The translations under genes and the position numbers were made by a program. 64,000 bases of DNA from Flavobacterium praedii. GTDB taxonomy: Bacteria > Bacteroidota > Bacteroidia > Flavobacteriales > Flavobacteriaceae. Location: assembly GCF_026810365.1 (NCBI RefSeq), contig NZ_CP113948.1, forward strand, positions 741,001-805,000, written 5' to 3'. The notes below the pieces were generated by a model. It had not been told where the DNA came from and searched no databases. It was given only the letters and a program-made list of their open reading frames with translations. Positions 45,338 to 55,671 of the stretch are shown in pieces (the stretch's first letter is position 1; each line of letters begins with the position of its first letter).

Positions 45338-45424
45338 TCCCGCTGTACACTATATCTTTTTATAATATTTCCCGCTATCTTTCGGGAAATATTATAAAAA
45401 GGATGCCGTTCCCATCGGGGCTAT
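45338..45424 (-). repeat. Dispersed hairpin box, copy D (reverse orientation)
   Basis: Read on the minus strand: TAGCCCCGATGGGAACGG, then a perfect 19-bp hairpin (CTTTTTATAATATTTCCCG and its complement), then GATATAGTGTACAGCGGGA. It lies downstream of the TPR gene that ends at 45497. Confidence 0.82.
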
Positions 45425-45496
45425 GCTAGAAATTTAGGTTTAATTTCCACTTTAAAAAGATTCCACTATCCCCAAATCGAAAAAGAAAGAATTGTG

Positions 45497-46330
45497 TTAT
45501 TCTTTAGCAGTTGCATTTGATAATTGTTTAAATTTTTGCAAAAAATCATTGGCTTTTTCGTCCTGACCAATCGATTTTAAAGCAACCGAATAGCGATAAT
45601 AATATTCAGGTTCTAAGTCAGAAGTCTTATTAAATAATTTAGTATAGTATTTTTCGGCTTTTTCTAGCTCATTATTAAAATAGAAAGAATTGGCCAATTT
45701 TTTTAATATGTCCAAAGTAGCATATCCTTTCTCTGCAACTCCTTCATAAGTTTTTATAATATCAATATAGGAGATTTTATCTTCCTCTTCTTTTGACATA
45801 GCAGTGATTGACGGTTTTGTTGAACTTTCAATAGCATTTAAACTATTTAATGCTGTGAGAGATTCATTGGGTTGCTCTTTTTGTATTTGAGATGGTATAA
45901 TTATGCTTTTATTTTCCAGTTGTAAATCATCTGTTGTAGTTGCTTTTTCAGTTGAATTGATACTTGATAACATACTTGATTCATCAGTTTTCTTCAAAGC
46001 ATTAGATTTTATAGCCTTGTTAAAGTTTGCATCTTCATTCTCGAAAATTGGAGTGATAATTCTGATGTTATTTGGACCTAAATCAAAGGTTTGAATTAAT
46101 TTGGAATCTGAAACATTGTAAATGGTTTTACGACTACCAAATTTCATTACAATGATTTCTTCAACATGGTAATATTTAACTTTTCTATTGGGGATTTCAA
46201 TAGTGTTTTTAAAAATGGAAGTGTTATTGGATTCACTTATTTTTTTTTTATTTAAAGGGTTTTTTTGTGACCAACAATTTAATGGAATAAATCCTATGAT
46301 TATAATGCAAACGAGTAGTTGATTTTTCAT
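45497..46330 (-). CDS. Exported TPR-like protein
   Basis: A 277-aa protein with a Sec signal (QLLVCIIIIGFIPLNCWSQ). The middle is low-complexity and Ser/Asn/Lys-rich (residues 80-180). The C-terminus has two to three TPR-like helical pairs (KLANSFYFNNELEKAEKYYT, YYYRYSVALKSIGQDEKAND). TPRs mediate protein-protein contacts. Similar C-terminal parts occur in OmpA-type gliding or envelope proteins of Flavobacterium, but no OmpA domain is present here. Confidence 0.7.
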   Translation of the reverse strand: MKNQLLVCIIIIGFIPLNCWSQKNPLNKKKISESNNTSIFKNTIEIPNRKVKYYHVEEIIVMKFGSRKTIYNVSDSKLIQTFDLGPNNIRIITPIFENEDANFNKAIKSNALKKTDESSMLSSINSTEKATTTDDLQLENKSIIIPSQIQKEQPNESLTALNSLNAIESSTKPSITAMSKEEEDKISYIDIIKTYEGVAEKGYATLDILKKLANSFYFNNELEKAEKYYTKLFNKTSDLEPEYYYRYSVALKSIGQDEKANDFLQKFKQLSNATAKE

Positions 46331-46766
46331 ATTTTTTATTTTTTAGATAAAGAAAAAGGATATGCAATCAAGGTCACAAATACAGTTATTTTTATTCTCT
46401 AAAACTAAATTTTTAAATCACTTTTCGAGTTATTATTGTTTTATTGTAAGTATATCTATATAGTTTATTATGCATTGTTTTTTACAATGTATTATTTTAA
46501 GGGTTTTTAATAGATGAATTGAACTAAAAGTAGTAATTTATATTTAGTTTGTAAAGATACTCAAAAGTAATCGACTCTACTTTGTAATCTTAATAGCTTT
46601 GGGAATCATACTGAGTGTTTTTTATACTTTCTTATGTCTTTATGAAACAAAAGAAAATAAGAGATGTTATTTTTTGGTGCACTTAGTGATACAATTTTTA
46701 AGCTATTTTTTTCGAAATTTGGACAAAGTAGTAGATTGTTAATCGTGTTTGTGTGTTAAATTTTTT
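46331..46766. other. AT-rich intergenic stretch with no recognised feature
   Basis: A 436-bp gap between the TPR gene and the regulator. I saw no coding frame, clear promoter or strong hairpin. Confidence 0.45.
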
Positions 46767-49673
46767 CTATTTTATACTCATAAAGTATCCAATTAAGTTT
46801 TCTTTTTGATTTAGTTCTAGTTTTTTTCTCAATCGATATCTGGCTAAATCAACTCCTCCTGTAGATATATTCATGAATTCAGCAATTTCTTTTGTAGACA
46901 TATTCATTAATAAATAGGTAGCCAAATCCATTTCTCTTGGCGTAATGGTAGGGTGTTTTTCTTTTAATTTTTTTAGAAAATCAAAATGTACATTTTTAAG
47001 GTGTTTTTCAAGATCTTTCCAACTTTTATCAATGCTGACTTCCTTGCTAATACTTTTACTGAGTTTGTTAAACTGAGTCTTTGCAGCTTCATCAAATGAG
47101 TTTGTATCGATAACTTTTAGTTTCTGAATTACGCCGTTTAATACTTTGTTTTTCTTAACTACTTGTAATGTGTTGTTTACGAGTTCTTTGTCTTTGGATA
47201 GTAGTTTTATTTGCAATTTATCATTTTCTAGTTTTTCAATTTCTTTTTCCAATTCATATTGCTCTAACCTAATTTTAGTTTCTTTTTCTAAATATAATCT
47301 TCTTTGCTCTAAGGTTTCAGCATATTTGTTTTTTCTTATTTTCATTTTTGTACTATATCGGATATAGTATACTAATCCAGCTGCAGTCAGTAAGTAAAAT
47401 AAATAGGCTAGTGAATGCCTGTACCAAGGGGGAAATATTCGGAATTCAATAGAAGTTTCCTCCGACTGAATCCTAAAGCTGTTTCTTGCTTTTATTTTCA
47501 TTTTATACGTGCCTTCTTTTAAATTGGTATATTCTTTTATCGTGTTGTTTGACCAAGCACTCCAATTTTCATCAAAGCCTTTCAGCTGATAGGAGAATTC
47601 TATATTTTCAAGATTTTCATAAGAAGGAGACGAAAACGTAAACTTTACTTGATTTGAAGCATAAGGCAACTCATATTGTATTTTCTTATCTTGCTTATTC
47701 CCTAAATATATAGTATCTCCCGGAAATGTAAAACTTCTAATATGAGCTATTGGTTTTGATATGGATTTGGTTTCGATGGTAGAATCATAGTATGCCAAAC
47801 CATCCGTTAAGCCAATAAAAGTGTTTTTGGAATCAATAGTATTTATAGACATATAATTGTCTACTAATTTTCCAGTTAAATTTGTAAATGGAGTTATGAC
47901 ATGCTTGTATTTGTTGTTGCCCAATTTTATCAACGCTCCCATTGATTCATTATAGAAGTACCAAATATTCCCATTAGTATCTTCTGTTAGTTTTTTTACT
48001 TTTGGGATGGACTTAAATATTTTAGTCATTATAGGATCTTCTACAAAAGTGCCTAATGTTTTTGAATAGGTATAAAAAATATTATTAGACTGAAATAAAA
48101 CTTTATTATCTATTTTTTGTAGACTTCCAATACCTGGATTTTGTTCTAAAAATTGGGTAAAAGTTTTAATGGCAATGGCTTTTCTTAAATTCTTATTTAG
48201 GGTAATTTGATGAATATATTGGTCTTTTTTTAGCCATAAATAATCATTGTCAAGTTCAAATGAATTAGATGATTTATCGATACCTTCTATTTTATTTCTA
48301 AATTTCATTCCAGAACTTGTCTTTTCAAATACAGAAAACCCATTGTAGTTTGCCCCAATAAAAAAATTAGGATGATTTGGTATTGATTTAAATCCATAGT
48401 AACCTTTTGGATCAAGATTTTTAATCATTTTTCCGTTCTGTATTAATAAAGCTCCTTTGTTACTGGCGCATATTAATTCTCCGTTTATGATCTGAACATT
48501 CCATGCTTGGGTAGTAGTTCCTTCTATAAGTCTAAATGAACCTTCTTTAAAATCGGTATTCCAAGGGTGGCAAAAAACGCCTTGATTGGTTGCAACATAC
48601 AAATAGCCTTTATGTACAACTGAGGAATAAACAGTGCCTAAATTATAGCTAAATCCAAAATAGGTTAGAAATGAATTTTCGTTTACATATGCAATCCCAT
48701 TATCCAATCCCAGCCATAAATTATTACTGTTGTCTATAAATGAAGTAAGAACTGTATTGTTTTGAAGTCCTTTGCTGCGGTCGATATGTTGTATAATATT
48801 TCCATTTAGATCACAAACGATAATACCATCAAGAACCGAATTAATTATAACGTATTTGTTTTTATAAAGGACACATCCAAGAGAACCATTCTTTTTTATG
48901 AATGTATTGGCTTCGGTATTCCAAGGCAGTGCTTGATTGTTTGTTATTATAAAAAGTCCTTTGTCCAAAGTGGCAGTCAAGATTTTATTCTTTTCTAATT
49001 CAATCATGCCCCAAATTTCTGAATTATTCAAAGTAGTTAAACCTTTGAGATAATTCAGTTTACCATTTTTATATTCTAGAATTCCAGTTGAAATATCTTG
49101 AAAATACAATTTGGAATTGATCAGAAATGAGAATTGAAATTTTTTTGGTGCATTTATGATTTTAATTTTGTTGTTCTTGTAGATGTAAATATGGTCAAAT
49201 GATTGAAAAATAACTTCATCTTTATAAAGGTGTATTTTCCAGATAAAGTCAATTACACTTATTTTTTTTTTATCTAATAAGCTGGAAATAGAAAAGTATT
49301 CAAGTTTTCCTTTAGGATTGGCTTCAAAATAACCAAACTCATTATAACAGCCTACATATATTTTTCCAGAAGAATCAACTTTTAAACATTTAATGGCATC
49401 CGAATTTTTTGCTTTGTATTTGTTCCAACGCGTTCCATCAAATTGTAAAAGACCATCATTATTTCCAAAATAAACATTGCCATTTTTGTCTTGGTCAATG
49501 TCCCAGTTTTGGGTTCCACCTTTATTATCAGTTTTAGTATAGTTTTTAATAAGAGGTAGGCCTATTTTTTTTACTTGTCCTAAAAATAGAAGAGGTGAGA
49601 CAAGTAAAACAAGTAGCAAAAAATGTTTCGTTATTTTTCTATAAAGTTCTTTATTGTTTTTTAGAGTTTGCAT
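46767..49673 (-). CDS. SusR-like sensor-regulator (propeller, Y_Y_Y, LuxR-type HTH)
   Basis: A 968-aa protein. A signal/anchor segment lies at residues 15-32, then two-component regulator propeller repeats (QNWDIDQDKNGNVYFGNNDG, GLDNGIAYVNENSF) make the periplasmic sensor. The Y_Y_Y domain (YQLKGFDENWSAWSNNTIKE) follows near 700-760, then a transmembrane helix (YLFYLLTAAGLVYYI), a coiled coil, and a C-terminal HTH (TPREMDLATYLLMNMSTKEI). No kinase domain, so it is a one-component sensor like SusR. It is divergent from susC and probably switches on the locus in response to oligosaccharide. Confidence 0.9.
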   Translation of the reverse strand: MQTLKNNKELYRKITKHFLLLVLLVSPLLFLGQVKKIGLPLIKNYTKTDNKGGTQNWDIDQDKNGNVYFGNNDGLLQFDGTRWNKYKAKNSDAIKCLKVDSSGKIYVGCYNEFGYFEANPKGKLEYFSISSLLDKKKISVIDFIWKIHLYKDEVIFQSFDHIYIYKNNKIKIINAPKKFQFSFLINSKLYFQDISTGILEYKNGKLNYLKGLTTLNNSEIWGMIELEKNKILTATLDKGLFIITNNQALPWNTEANTFIKKNGSLGCVLYKNKYVIINSVLDGIIVCDLNGNIIQHIDRSKGLQNNTVLTSFIDNSNNLWLGLDNGIAYVNENSFLTYFGFSYNLGTVYSSVVHKGYLYVATNQGVFCHPWNTDFKEGSFRLIEGTTTQAWNVQIINGELICASNKGALLIQNGKMIKNLDPKGYYGFKSIPNHPNFFIGANYNGFSVFEKTSSGMKFRNKIEGIDKSSNSFELDNDYLWLKKDQYIHQITLNKNLRKAIAIKTFTQFLEQNPGIGSLQKIDNKVLFQSNNIFYTYSKTLGTFVEDPIMTKIFKSIPKVKKLTEDTNGNIWYFYNESMGALIKLGNNKYKHVITPFTNLTGKLVDNYMSINTIDSKNTFIGLTDGLAYYDSTIETKSISKPIAHIRSFTFPGDTIYLGNKQDKKIQYELPYASNQVKFTFSSPSYENLENIEFSYQLKGFDENWSAWSNNTIKEYTNLKEGTYKMKIKARNSFRIQSEETSIEFRIFPPWYRHSLAYLFYLLTAAGLVYYIRYSTKMKIRKNKYAETLEQRRLYLEKETKIRLEQYELEKEIEKLENDKLQIKLLSKDKELVNNTLQVVKKNKVLNGVIQKLKVIDTNSFDEAAKTQFNKLSKSISKEVSIDKSWKDLEKHLKNVHFDFLKKLKEKHPTITPREMDLATYLLMNMSTKEIAEFMNISTGGVDLARYRLRKKLELNQKENLIGYFMSIK

Positions 49674-49998
49674 AAGAATTGATAGGATTATTGGGGGAAT
49701 TATAAAATGCTTTTTAAATGTTTTAGTGCTGAATTTAAAGGTCTTTTGCGGTTTTTTAGCTAAAGTATTTAATTTATAGTAATTGTAGTGATTTTTTTTA
49801 ATTAATATTTTTTTAAGTAATGTTTTTTAATTTTTAATAAATTGATAATCAATATTTTAATTTTTTTTTGATAATATTTTGTAATACTGGTATGGTGTAA
49901 ATGATGTGAATTTGTAGTGATTGTAAATTCTGAAATTAAAAATTTAAGATATACTATTGCATCAAATAACTAAATTTTTAACCAAAATAATCAGAAAA
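49674..49998. promoter_or_regulatory. Divergent regulator/susC intergenic region
   Basis: 325 AT-rich bp. The 11-mer TTGTAGTGATT occurs at 49783-49793 and again at 49912-49922, 129 bp apart, and could be a regulator binding site. No convincing TAnnTTTG box was found. Confidence 0.35.
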
Positions 49999-52900
49999 AT
50001 GAAATTATTAAAAGCATTTATTTTTTGTATTTTGTCAGTCTTATTCTCAGTTTATGGGTATGCACAAGAAGCATCAATTAACGGGAAAGTGATTGACGAA
50101 GCGGGGATGCCAATACCAGGGGCAACCATAGTTTTAAAAGGAACATTATCTTCAGTAGCAACTGATTATGATGGTAGGTTTCAGATCAAGGCTCCTACAA
50201 ATGGTGTTTTGACAATTAGCTTTATAGGGTATAAAGCTGTAGAGACTTCTATCAATGGTCGAACATCAGTACAGGTAAAAATGTATACTGCATCACAAGA
50301 CTTAAATGAAGTTGTGGTAGTAGGGTATGGTACCCAAAAGAAAAGTGTGGTAACCGGCGCGATTTCAAGTGTGAGAGCAAAAGATATCGAGAAAGTTCCT
50401 AATGGCCGTATAGAACAAGTGCTACAAGGTAGGGTTTCAGGAGTTACTATTGCTGCAAGTTCTGGACAACCGGGTTCTACATCAACTATTCGTATTAGAG
50501 GTTTAACTACTTTTGGTGATGGCGGAAATAATCCACTATGGGTTGTAGACGGTGTTGTTGTAGATGCTGGCGGTATTGGTTTCCTTAATCAGTCGGATAT
50601 CGAATCTATGGAGGTTCTTAAAGATGCTGCTTCTGCTGCAATTTATGGTACTCGTGCTGCAACAGGTGTAATTTTAGTGACAACAAAAAAAGGAAAGGCA
50701 GGAAAAATTACAGTTAGCTACAATGGATTTGCTGGAGTTTCATCTCCTGAAAAAACTTTGGATATGTTAAATGCAACACAATATGCTACTATAATGAATG
50801 AAAAATCAGTTGCTGCTGGTGGTCCTATTCGTTTTGCTGATCCTTCTGCTTATGGTAAAGGAACTGATTGGCAGAAACAGATTTTCAACACAAGTGCATT
50901 ACGTTATTCTCATGAATTAAGTATTAGTGGAGGAAATGATGTTTCTACATTTTATGCTTCTTTTGGAACTCAAGATCAAGAAGGGATAGTTTTATCTGAG
51001 ATTTCGAAATATAATAAAAGCAATTTCCGTTTGAATTCGACTCACAAGATCTCTAAAGTTTTCACTTTCGGACAGACTTTCGGTTTTTCAAGACAAAAAT
51101 CAACTGGTATTGGTAATACAAATAATGAATTTGGAGGGCCATTGGCTTCTGCAATTAGTTTGGATCCGCTTACCCCAGTTGTTGAAACTGATCCTTTTGT
51201 GATAAATTCTAGATATACAAATCCTGCTATGGTTCGCGATGAAAATGGTAATCCTTATGGAATTTCTGAGTTTGTTAAAGGAGAAATGACAAATCCATTA
51301 GCCTACGAAAAAACTAGACTTGGAGGATATAACTGGTCTGATGACTTCGTTGGTAATGCCTATTTAGAGGCGGTTATCTCAAAGCACTTTAAATTCAGAA
51401 CTACATTTGGAGGAAAAATGGCATATTGGGGTAATCAAGGATTTACTCCTGTCTATTATTTGACTACCACATCAAAAGTGGATGAAAATAGTTACGGACA
51501 AAGTGATAATAACAGTTTTGCCTGGAATGTTGAGAATGTTGCCACGTATTCAAATACTATTGGGAATCATAACTTTACAGTACTGTTAGGGCAAGGTGCT
51601 TATGTAGATAATATTGGAGGTGGCTCGGGAGTTACAGAACAAGGTTTGCCAATCACAAGTTATAAAGATGCTTCTTTTAATTTCGATATCCCGGCTGACA
51701 AAAGAACCAGTAATGTTTATGACCAGACTCAACATAAACTAACTTCTTTATTTACCCGTGTGAATTACGATTTTAAAGAAAAATACTTATTTACTGGTAT
51801 TGTCCGTCGTGATGGATCTACCCGTTTTGGAGGAAATAATAAATTTGGTGTATTTCCATCATTCAATTTAGGATGGGTAGTTACTAAAGAAGAGTTTTGG
51901 AAAGAAAACGAGATACTTAATACCTTTAAGATTCGCGGTGGATACGGTGTTGTTGGAAATGATGCGATAGCAGACTTTAGATATCTTTCTTTAGTAGAAG
52001 GTGGGTACAATTATGCTTTTGGAACTGGTGCGCAAATAACTACAGGTTATACTAACCTTACCTTAGATAATCCTGATTTGAAATGGGAAGAAACTTCTCA
52101 AGCTAATATTGGATTTGAATCAAGATTTTTACATGATCTAACTCTTACTGTAGATGTTTATAATAAAAAAACCAGCGGAATTTTACGTGAAGTAAATATT
52201 CCTGGTTATGTTGGAGTTGCTAAAAATCCAACTGCCAACATTGCCGATATGGAAAATAGAGGTATTGAGGTTGAATTAGGGTATAGAAAACGTTTTGGAG
52301 ACTTTAACTTTTCAGCTAATGGAAACTTTGCATATCTAGAAAATGAAGTTACTTATGTTGCTTCGGATTCAGATTATATCGTTGGAGATGCTTCTTTCCA
52401 ATCTATGGGGGTTGTGACAAGAACAAAAGTTGGTCAATCCTACAACTCATTCTATGGTTTCAAAACGGCGGGAATTTTTCAAAATGATGCTGAAGTAGCT
52501 GCTTATACAAATGCTTCAGGCGGTTTAATTCAGCCAAAAGCCCGTCCTGGTGATTTCCGTTGGGTGGATACAGATGGTAATGGTTCTATTACTGATGATG
52601 ATAAACAGTTCTTGGGTAACAATATTCCAAAATACACATTTGGATTGACCTTAAATTTAGACTACAAAAACTTTGATTTTATGGCTTTTGCTCAAGGAGC
52701 TGCAGGAAATAAAGTTTTCCAAGGACTACACAGATTAGATATTGCAAATGTAAATTATCAAACTGATGCCTTGGGTCGTTGGACAGGAGAAGGAACATCT
52801 AATGATTATCCTAGACTTACAGATACTGACACTAATGAAAACTTTGGTAAGATGTCTGATTTCCACTTGGAAAATGGTGATTATCTACGTTTAAAATTAA

Positions 52901-53106
52901 TTCAAGTAGGTTATTCATTACCAACAGATGTAGTTTCACAGATAGGAGCAAGTAAAATACGTTTTTACTTAACAGGCGAGAATTTGTTCACAATTACGAA
53001 ATATACTGGATTTGATCCAGAAATTGGTGGAGGTGTGTTTGGAATAGATAAAGGAGTTTATCCACAGGCAAAGACATATATGTTTGGAGCTAGTGTACAA
53101 TTTTAA
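49999..53106 (+). CDS. susC-like: SusC/RagA family TonB-linked outer membrane protein
   Basis: A 1035-aa protein. A signal peptide (LKAFIFCILSVLFSVYGYAQ) is followed by a carboxypeptidase-regulatory-like beta sandwich (INGKVIDEAGMPIPGATIVL), the plug domain (SIRIRGLTTFGDGGNNPLWV type segment and VVVGYGTQKK) and the 22-strand barrel ending in an aromatic-rich strand (YMFGASVQF). It imports oligosaccharides across the outer membrane with TonB energy. The ATG at 49999 is used, because the 14-codon upstream extension precedes the signal peptide. First gene of the locus. Confidence 0.96.
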   Translation: MKLLKAFIFCILSVLFSVYGYAQEASINGKVIDEAGMPIPGATIVLKGTLSSVATDYDGRFQIKAPTNGVLTISFIGYKAVETSINGRTSVQVKMYTASQDLNEVVVVGYGTQKKSVVTGAISSVRAKDIEKVPNGRIEQVLQGRVSGVTIAASSGQPGSTSTIRIRGLTTFGDGGNNPLWVVDGVVVDAGGIGFLNQSDIESMEVLKDAASAAIYGTRAATGVILVTTKKGKAGKITVSYNGFAGVSSPEKTLDMLNATQYATIMNEKSVAAGGPIRFADPSAYGKGTDWQKQIFNTSALRYSHELSISGGNDVSTFYASFGTQDQEGIVLSEISKYNKSNFRLNSTHKISKVFTFGQTFGFSRQKSTGIGNTNNEFGGPLASAISLDPLTPVVETDPFVINSRYTNPAMVRDENGNPYGISEFVKGEMTNPLAYEKTRLGGYNWSDDFVGNAYLEAVISKHFKFRTTFGGKMAYWGNQGFTPVYYLTTTSKVDENSYGQSDNNSFAWNVENVATYSNTIGNHNFTVLLGQGAYVDNIGGGSGVTEQGLPITSYKDASFNFDIPADKRTSNVYDQTQHKLTSLFTRVNYDFKEKYLFTGIVRRDGSTRFGGNNKFGVFPSFNLGWVVTKEEFWKENEILNTFKIRGGYGVVGNDAIADFRYLSLVEGGYNYAFGTGAQITTGYTNLTLDNPDLKWEETSQANIGFESRFLHDLTLTVDVYNKKTSGILREVNIPGYVGVAKNPTANIADMENRGIEVELGYRKRFGDFNFSANGNFAYLENEVTYVASDSDYIVGDASFQSMGVVTRTKVGQSYNSFYGFKTAGIFQNDAEVAAYTNASGGLIQPKARPGDFRWVDTDGNGSITDDDKQFLGNNIPKYTFGLTLNLDYKNFDFMAFAQGAAGNKVFQGLHRLDIANVNYQTDALGRWTGEGTSNDYPRLTDTDTNENFGKMSDFHLENGDYLRLKLIQVGYSLPTDVVSQIGASKIRFYLTGENLFTITKYTGFDPEIGGGVFGIDKGVYPQAKTYMFGASVQF

Positions 53107-53120
53107 TAAAACTAAAAATT

Positions 53121-54626
53121 ATGAAAACGATTAAATATAAGTATTTATTTATTGCATTAGCAATAATTTCTTTTGGATCCTGTTCTGAAGAATTTGTGGA
53201 TATAGAGCCAAAGGGTTTATTCCTTTCCGAAAATTATTACTCAAACGAAAAGCAGTGTACTGCTGCGCTAGTTGGAGTTTATGATGCCATTAGAAAAAAT
53301 TCAGCAGGTTTTGAAAATATAATTTCAATGATGAACGCTGGTTCTGATGATTTTTATGCAGGCGGAGGTGATGCAAAAGATGGTCAGCAACTGCAGGACT
53401 TTTCTACACACTCACTTACTTCTATAAGTATTCCTGGAAGTTTCTGGAATGACCATTATCAAGGAGTTTTTAGAGCCAATGTATTGCTTTCAAAATTACC
53501 GGAAGCTGATATGAGTGATGCTGTAAGATCCAGAATTGCGGCTGAAACTAAAACTTTGCGTGCCATTTATTATTTCAACTTGGTTCGTATGTTTAAGAAT
53601 GTTCCATTGATATTAGTTCCTTTGACTACACAGACTATGTATGATGTGGAACAAGCAGCTCCTGAAGCGGTTTATGCCCAAATTGAAAAAGATTTGACAG
53701 AAGCAATAGCTGCTTTGCCAGCAACTGTTCCTGGATTAACTGATGCGGGTCGTCTTACTAAAGGTGGCGCTCAGGCATTGCTTGGTAAAGTATATTTGTT
53801 TGATGGTAAAAAAGCTGAAGCCGCTGCAGTTTTGGCTCAAGTAAATGGTACACCAGGTGCTACAAATCAATATGGGAATAAATTATTAGCAAATTTCAGT
53901 GATTTATGGGTTCATGCTAATAAGTTTAACACTGAGTCACTTATCGAAGTATGTCATTCAGCAGCTGGTAATACAATTTGGGAATCTTATTCTTCTAGTA
54001 GAGATGAAGGAAACACTTTGAATTTAATGATAGGACCTAGAGATTACAAAAAAGATAAAGTAGGAGCTCCGGATCTGCCTCCAGGATGGGGATTTAATAT
54101 TATTACACAAGATTTATACGATGCAATGAAGAATGATCCGAGATTAGAAGCTACAATATTAGATCTTAATCCACATGTAGCCTCAAAAGCAGCCACCTAT
54201 ACTCCAAGTTACCAAAATACTGGGTATTTCTTAAGTAAATATGTTCCTCGTACGACAGATGTTTCTACAGGTGCAGGAGAAAAAGTATTGAACTACAGGC
54301 AAAATACCTATATTATTAGGCTTGCCGATACGTATTTAATGGAAGCTGAAGCATTAGGTTCAGGCGCAAGAGCTCAAGCATTGCTTGATGCGGTTAGATC
54401 AAGAGTTGGTTTGTCGTCAGTTCCGGTGACTCTTCAAGCTATCAAAAAAGAAAGAAGAATGGAATTTGCAGGAGAAGGACTTAGATTCTTTGACTTAGTA
54501 AGATGGGGTGATGCAGCTACTGTGTTGTCTAATAGAGGTTTTAATGCTGGTGTAGATGAAATTTTTCCTATCCCAACTAGAGAACTTCAAGGGACTAAAT
54601 TGAAACAAAACCCTGGCTACAATTAA
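53121..54626 (+). CDS. susD-like: SusD/RagB family glycan-binding lipoprotein
   Basis: A 501-aa protein with a lipoprotein signal (YLFIALAIISFGSC, Cys22 region). The SusD N-terminal TPR half (LVGVYDAIRKNSAGFENIIS) and the C-terminal RagB segment (YIIRLADTYLMEAEALG, KKERRMEFAGEGLRFFDLVRWG) are both clear. It forms the hinged lid over SusC at the cell surface and captures oligosaccharides. It starts 14 bp after susC. Confidence 0.95.
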   Translation: MKTIKYKYLFIALAIISFGSCSEEFVDIEPKGLFLSENYYSNEKQCTAALVGVYDAIRKNSAGFENIISMMNAGSDDFYAGGGDAKDGQQLQDFSTHSLTSISIPGSFWNDHYQGVFRANVLLSKLPEADMSDAVRSRIAAETKTLRAIYYFNLVRMFKNVPLILVPLTTQTMYDVEQAAPEAVYAQIEKDLTEAIAALPATVPGLTDAGRLTKGGAQALLGKVYLFDGKKAEAAAVLAQVNGTPGATNQYGNKLLANFSDLWVHANKFNTESLIEVCHSAAGNTIWESYSSSRDEGNTLNLMIGPRDYKKDKVGAPDLPPGWGFNIITQDLYDAMKNDPRLEATILDLNPHVASKAATYTPSYQNTGYFLSKYVPRTTDVSTGAGEKVLNYRQNTYIIRLADTYLMEAEALGSGARAQALLDAVRSRVGLSSVPVTLQAIKKERRMEFAGEGLRFFDLVRWGDAATVLSNRGFNAGVDEIFPIPTRELQGTKLKQNPGYN

Positions 54627-54683
54627 TAAAAGCTAAGGTTGGTTTAAAATCCAAATTATTAATACTAAAAAAACACACATATT

Positions 54684-55553
54684 ATGAATATAAAGAAAGT
54701 TTTAAATAGAAGCATTTATTTAATGTTGGCTATTATAACATTAAGTTCATTGGGAAGTTGTCAATCTGATTTTGAGGATAATGGATTGTCTGATCCTAAT
54801 ATAGATCCCTCTTTTACAATAACACCTGTACAAGGTGAGCCCAATAAATTTACATTTACTACACTAACAAAAGATGCTGTTGGTTCAAAATGGGATTTAG
54901 ATGATGAAGCTGGGATGAATTTTGGTCCACTTATCCAAACCCTTTTCTTTCCAGATGCAGGTGCTTATACCATTCAACATGAAGTAATAGGAAGAGGTGG
55001 TATAGTGAAAAGTGCTACTCAGAGTCTTGTCGTGGCTACCTCAGATCCAGTTTCTGGAAATATTCTAAAAGGAGGAAAACTTGTTAATGAAGCAGATTGG
55101 GCACAATGGACAATCACAAATCCATCAGCCACTGGTGCAAGTATTGTTTTTGGAAATAAATATGCACTCTTAACAGCCAATGGTTGGGCAGGTAATGGAA
55201 TGTATCAAGCAATTAGTGTTGTTGCAGGAAAAAAATACAAAATAGATATGGTAACTTCTTCGACAACTGGTTGCAGCAATACTTGGTTTGAAGTCTATTG
55301 TGGTTATTCGGCTCCAGTACCTGGAACTGATTATTCCGAAGGTGGAAAATTAAGAGCTTTAAGTACTTGGGATGGTTGTGCAACGGCACCTTTTTCAGGA
55401 AAAATTTCAGCTGTAGGGTGTAAGCCAGAAAACAATTTAGGAATATTCACTGCAACTACTACTGGTACTGCCTATTTAGTTATAAGAGGTGGAGGCGATG
55501 ATATGAAGTCTGGTATCAAATTTCAAAATATTGAAATGAGACCAACTTTGTAA
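54684..55553 (+). CDS. Putative surface glycan-binding lipoprotein (PKD-like)
   Basis: A 289-aa protein with a lipoprotein signal (LAIITLSSLGSC, Cys26-27). Residues 45-115 resemble a PKD fold (GSKWDLDDEAGMNFGP ... FPDAGAYTIQHEVIGRGG). The C-terminal half is a beta-sandwich reminiscent of a carbohydrate-binding module (GNGMYQAISVVAGKKYKIDM ... GTAYLVIRGGGDDMKSGI). It occupies the SusE/SGBP position straight after susD, so a role in holding glucan at the surface is the best inference. Not assigned to a numbered CBM family. Confidence 0.72.
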   Translation: MNIKKVLNRSIYLMLAIITLSSLGSCQSDFEDNGLSDPNIDPSFTITPVQGEPNKFTFTTLTKDAVGSKWDLDDEAGMNFGPLIQTLFFPDAGAYTIQHEVIGRGGIVKSATQSLVVATSDPVSGNILKGGKLVNEADWAQWTITNPSATGASIVFGNKYALLTANGWAGNGMYQAISVVAGKKYKIDMVTSSTTGCSNTWFEVYCGYSAPVPGTDYSEGGKLRALSTWDGCATAPFSGKISAVGCKPENNLGIFTATTTGTAYLVIRGGGDDMKSGIKFQNIEMRPTL

Positions 55554-55671
55554 TTGTTCTCAAGATAATTAGGTTTTTTTTAAGTTAAGTTTGAGTTGGT
55601 AGAATGGCCCATTCTCAATTGATTATGGGTCATTTTTTTTTTTAATGGAATGTTTTTAATGAATAGCAAAA

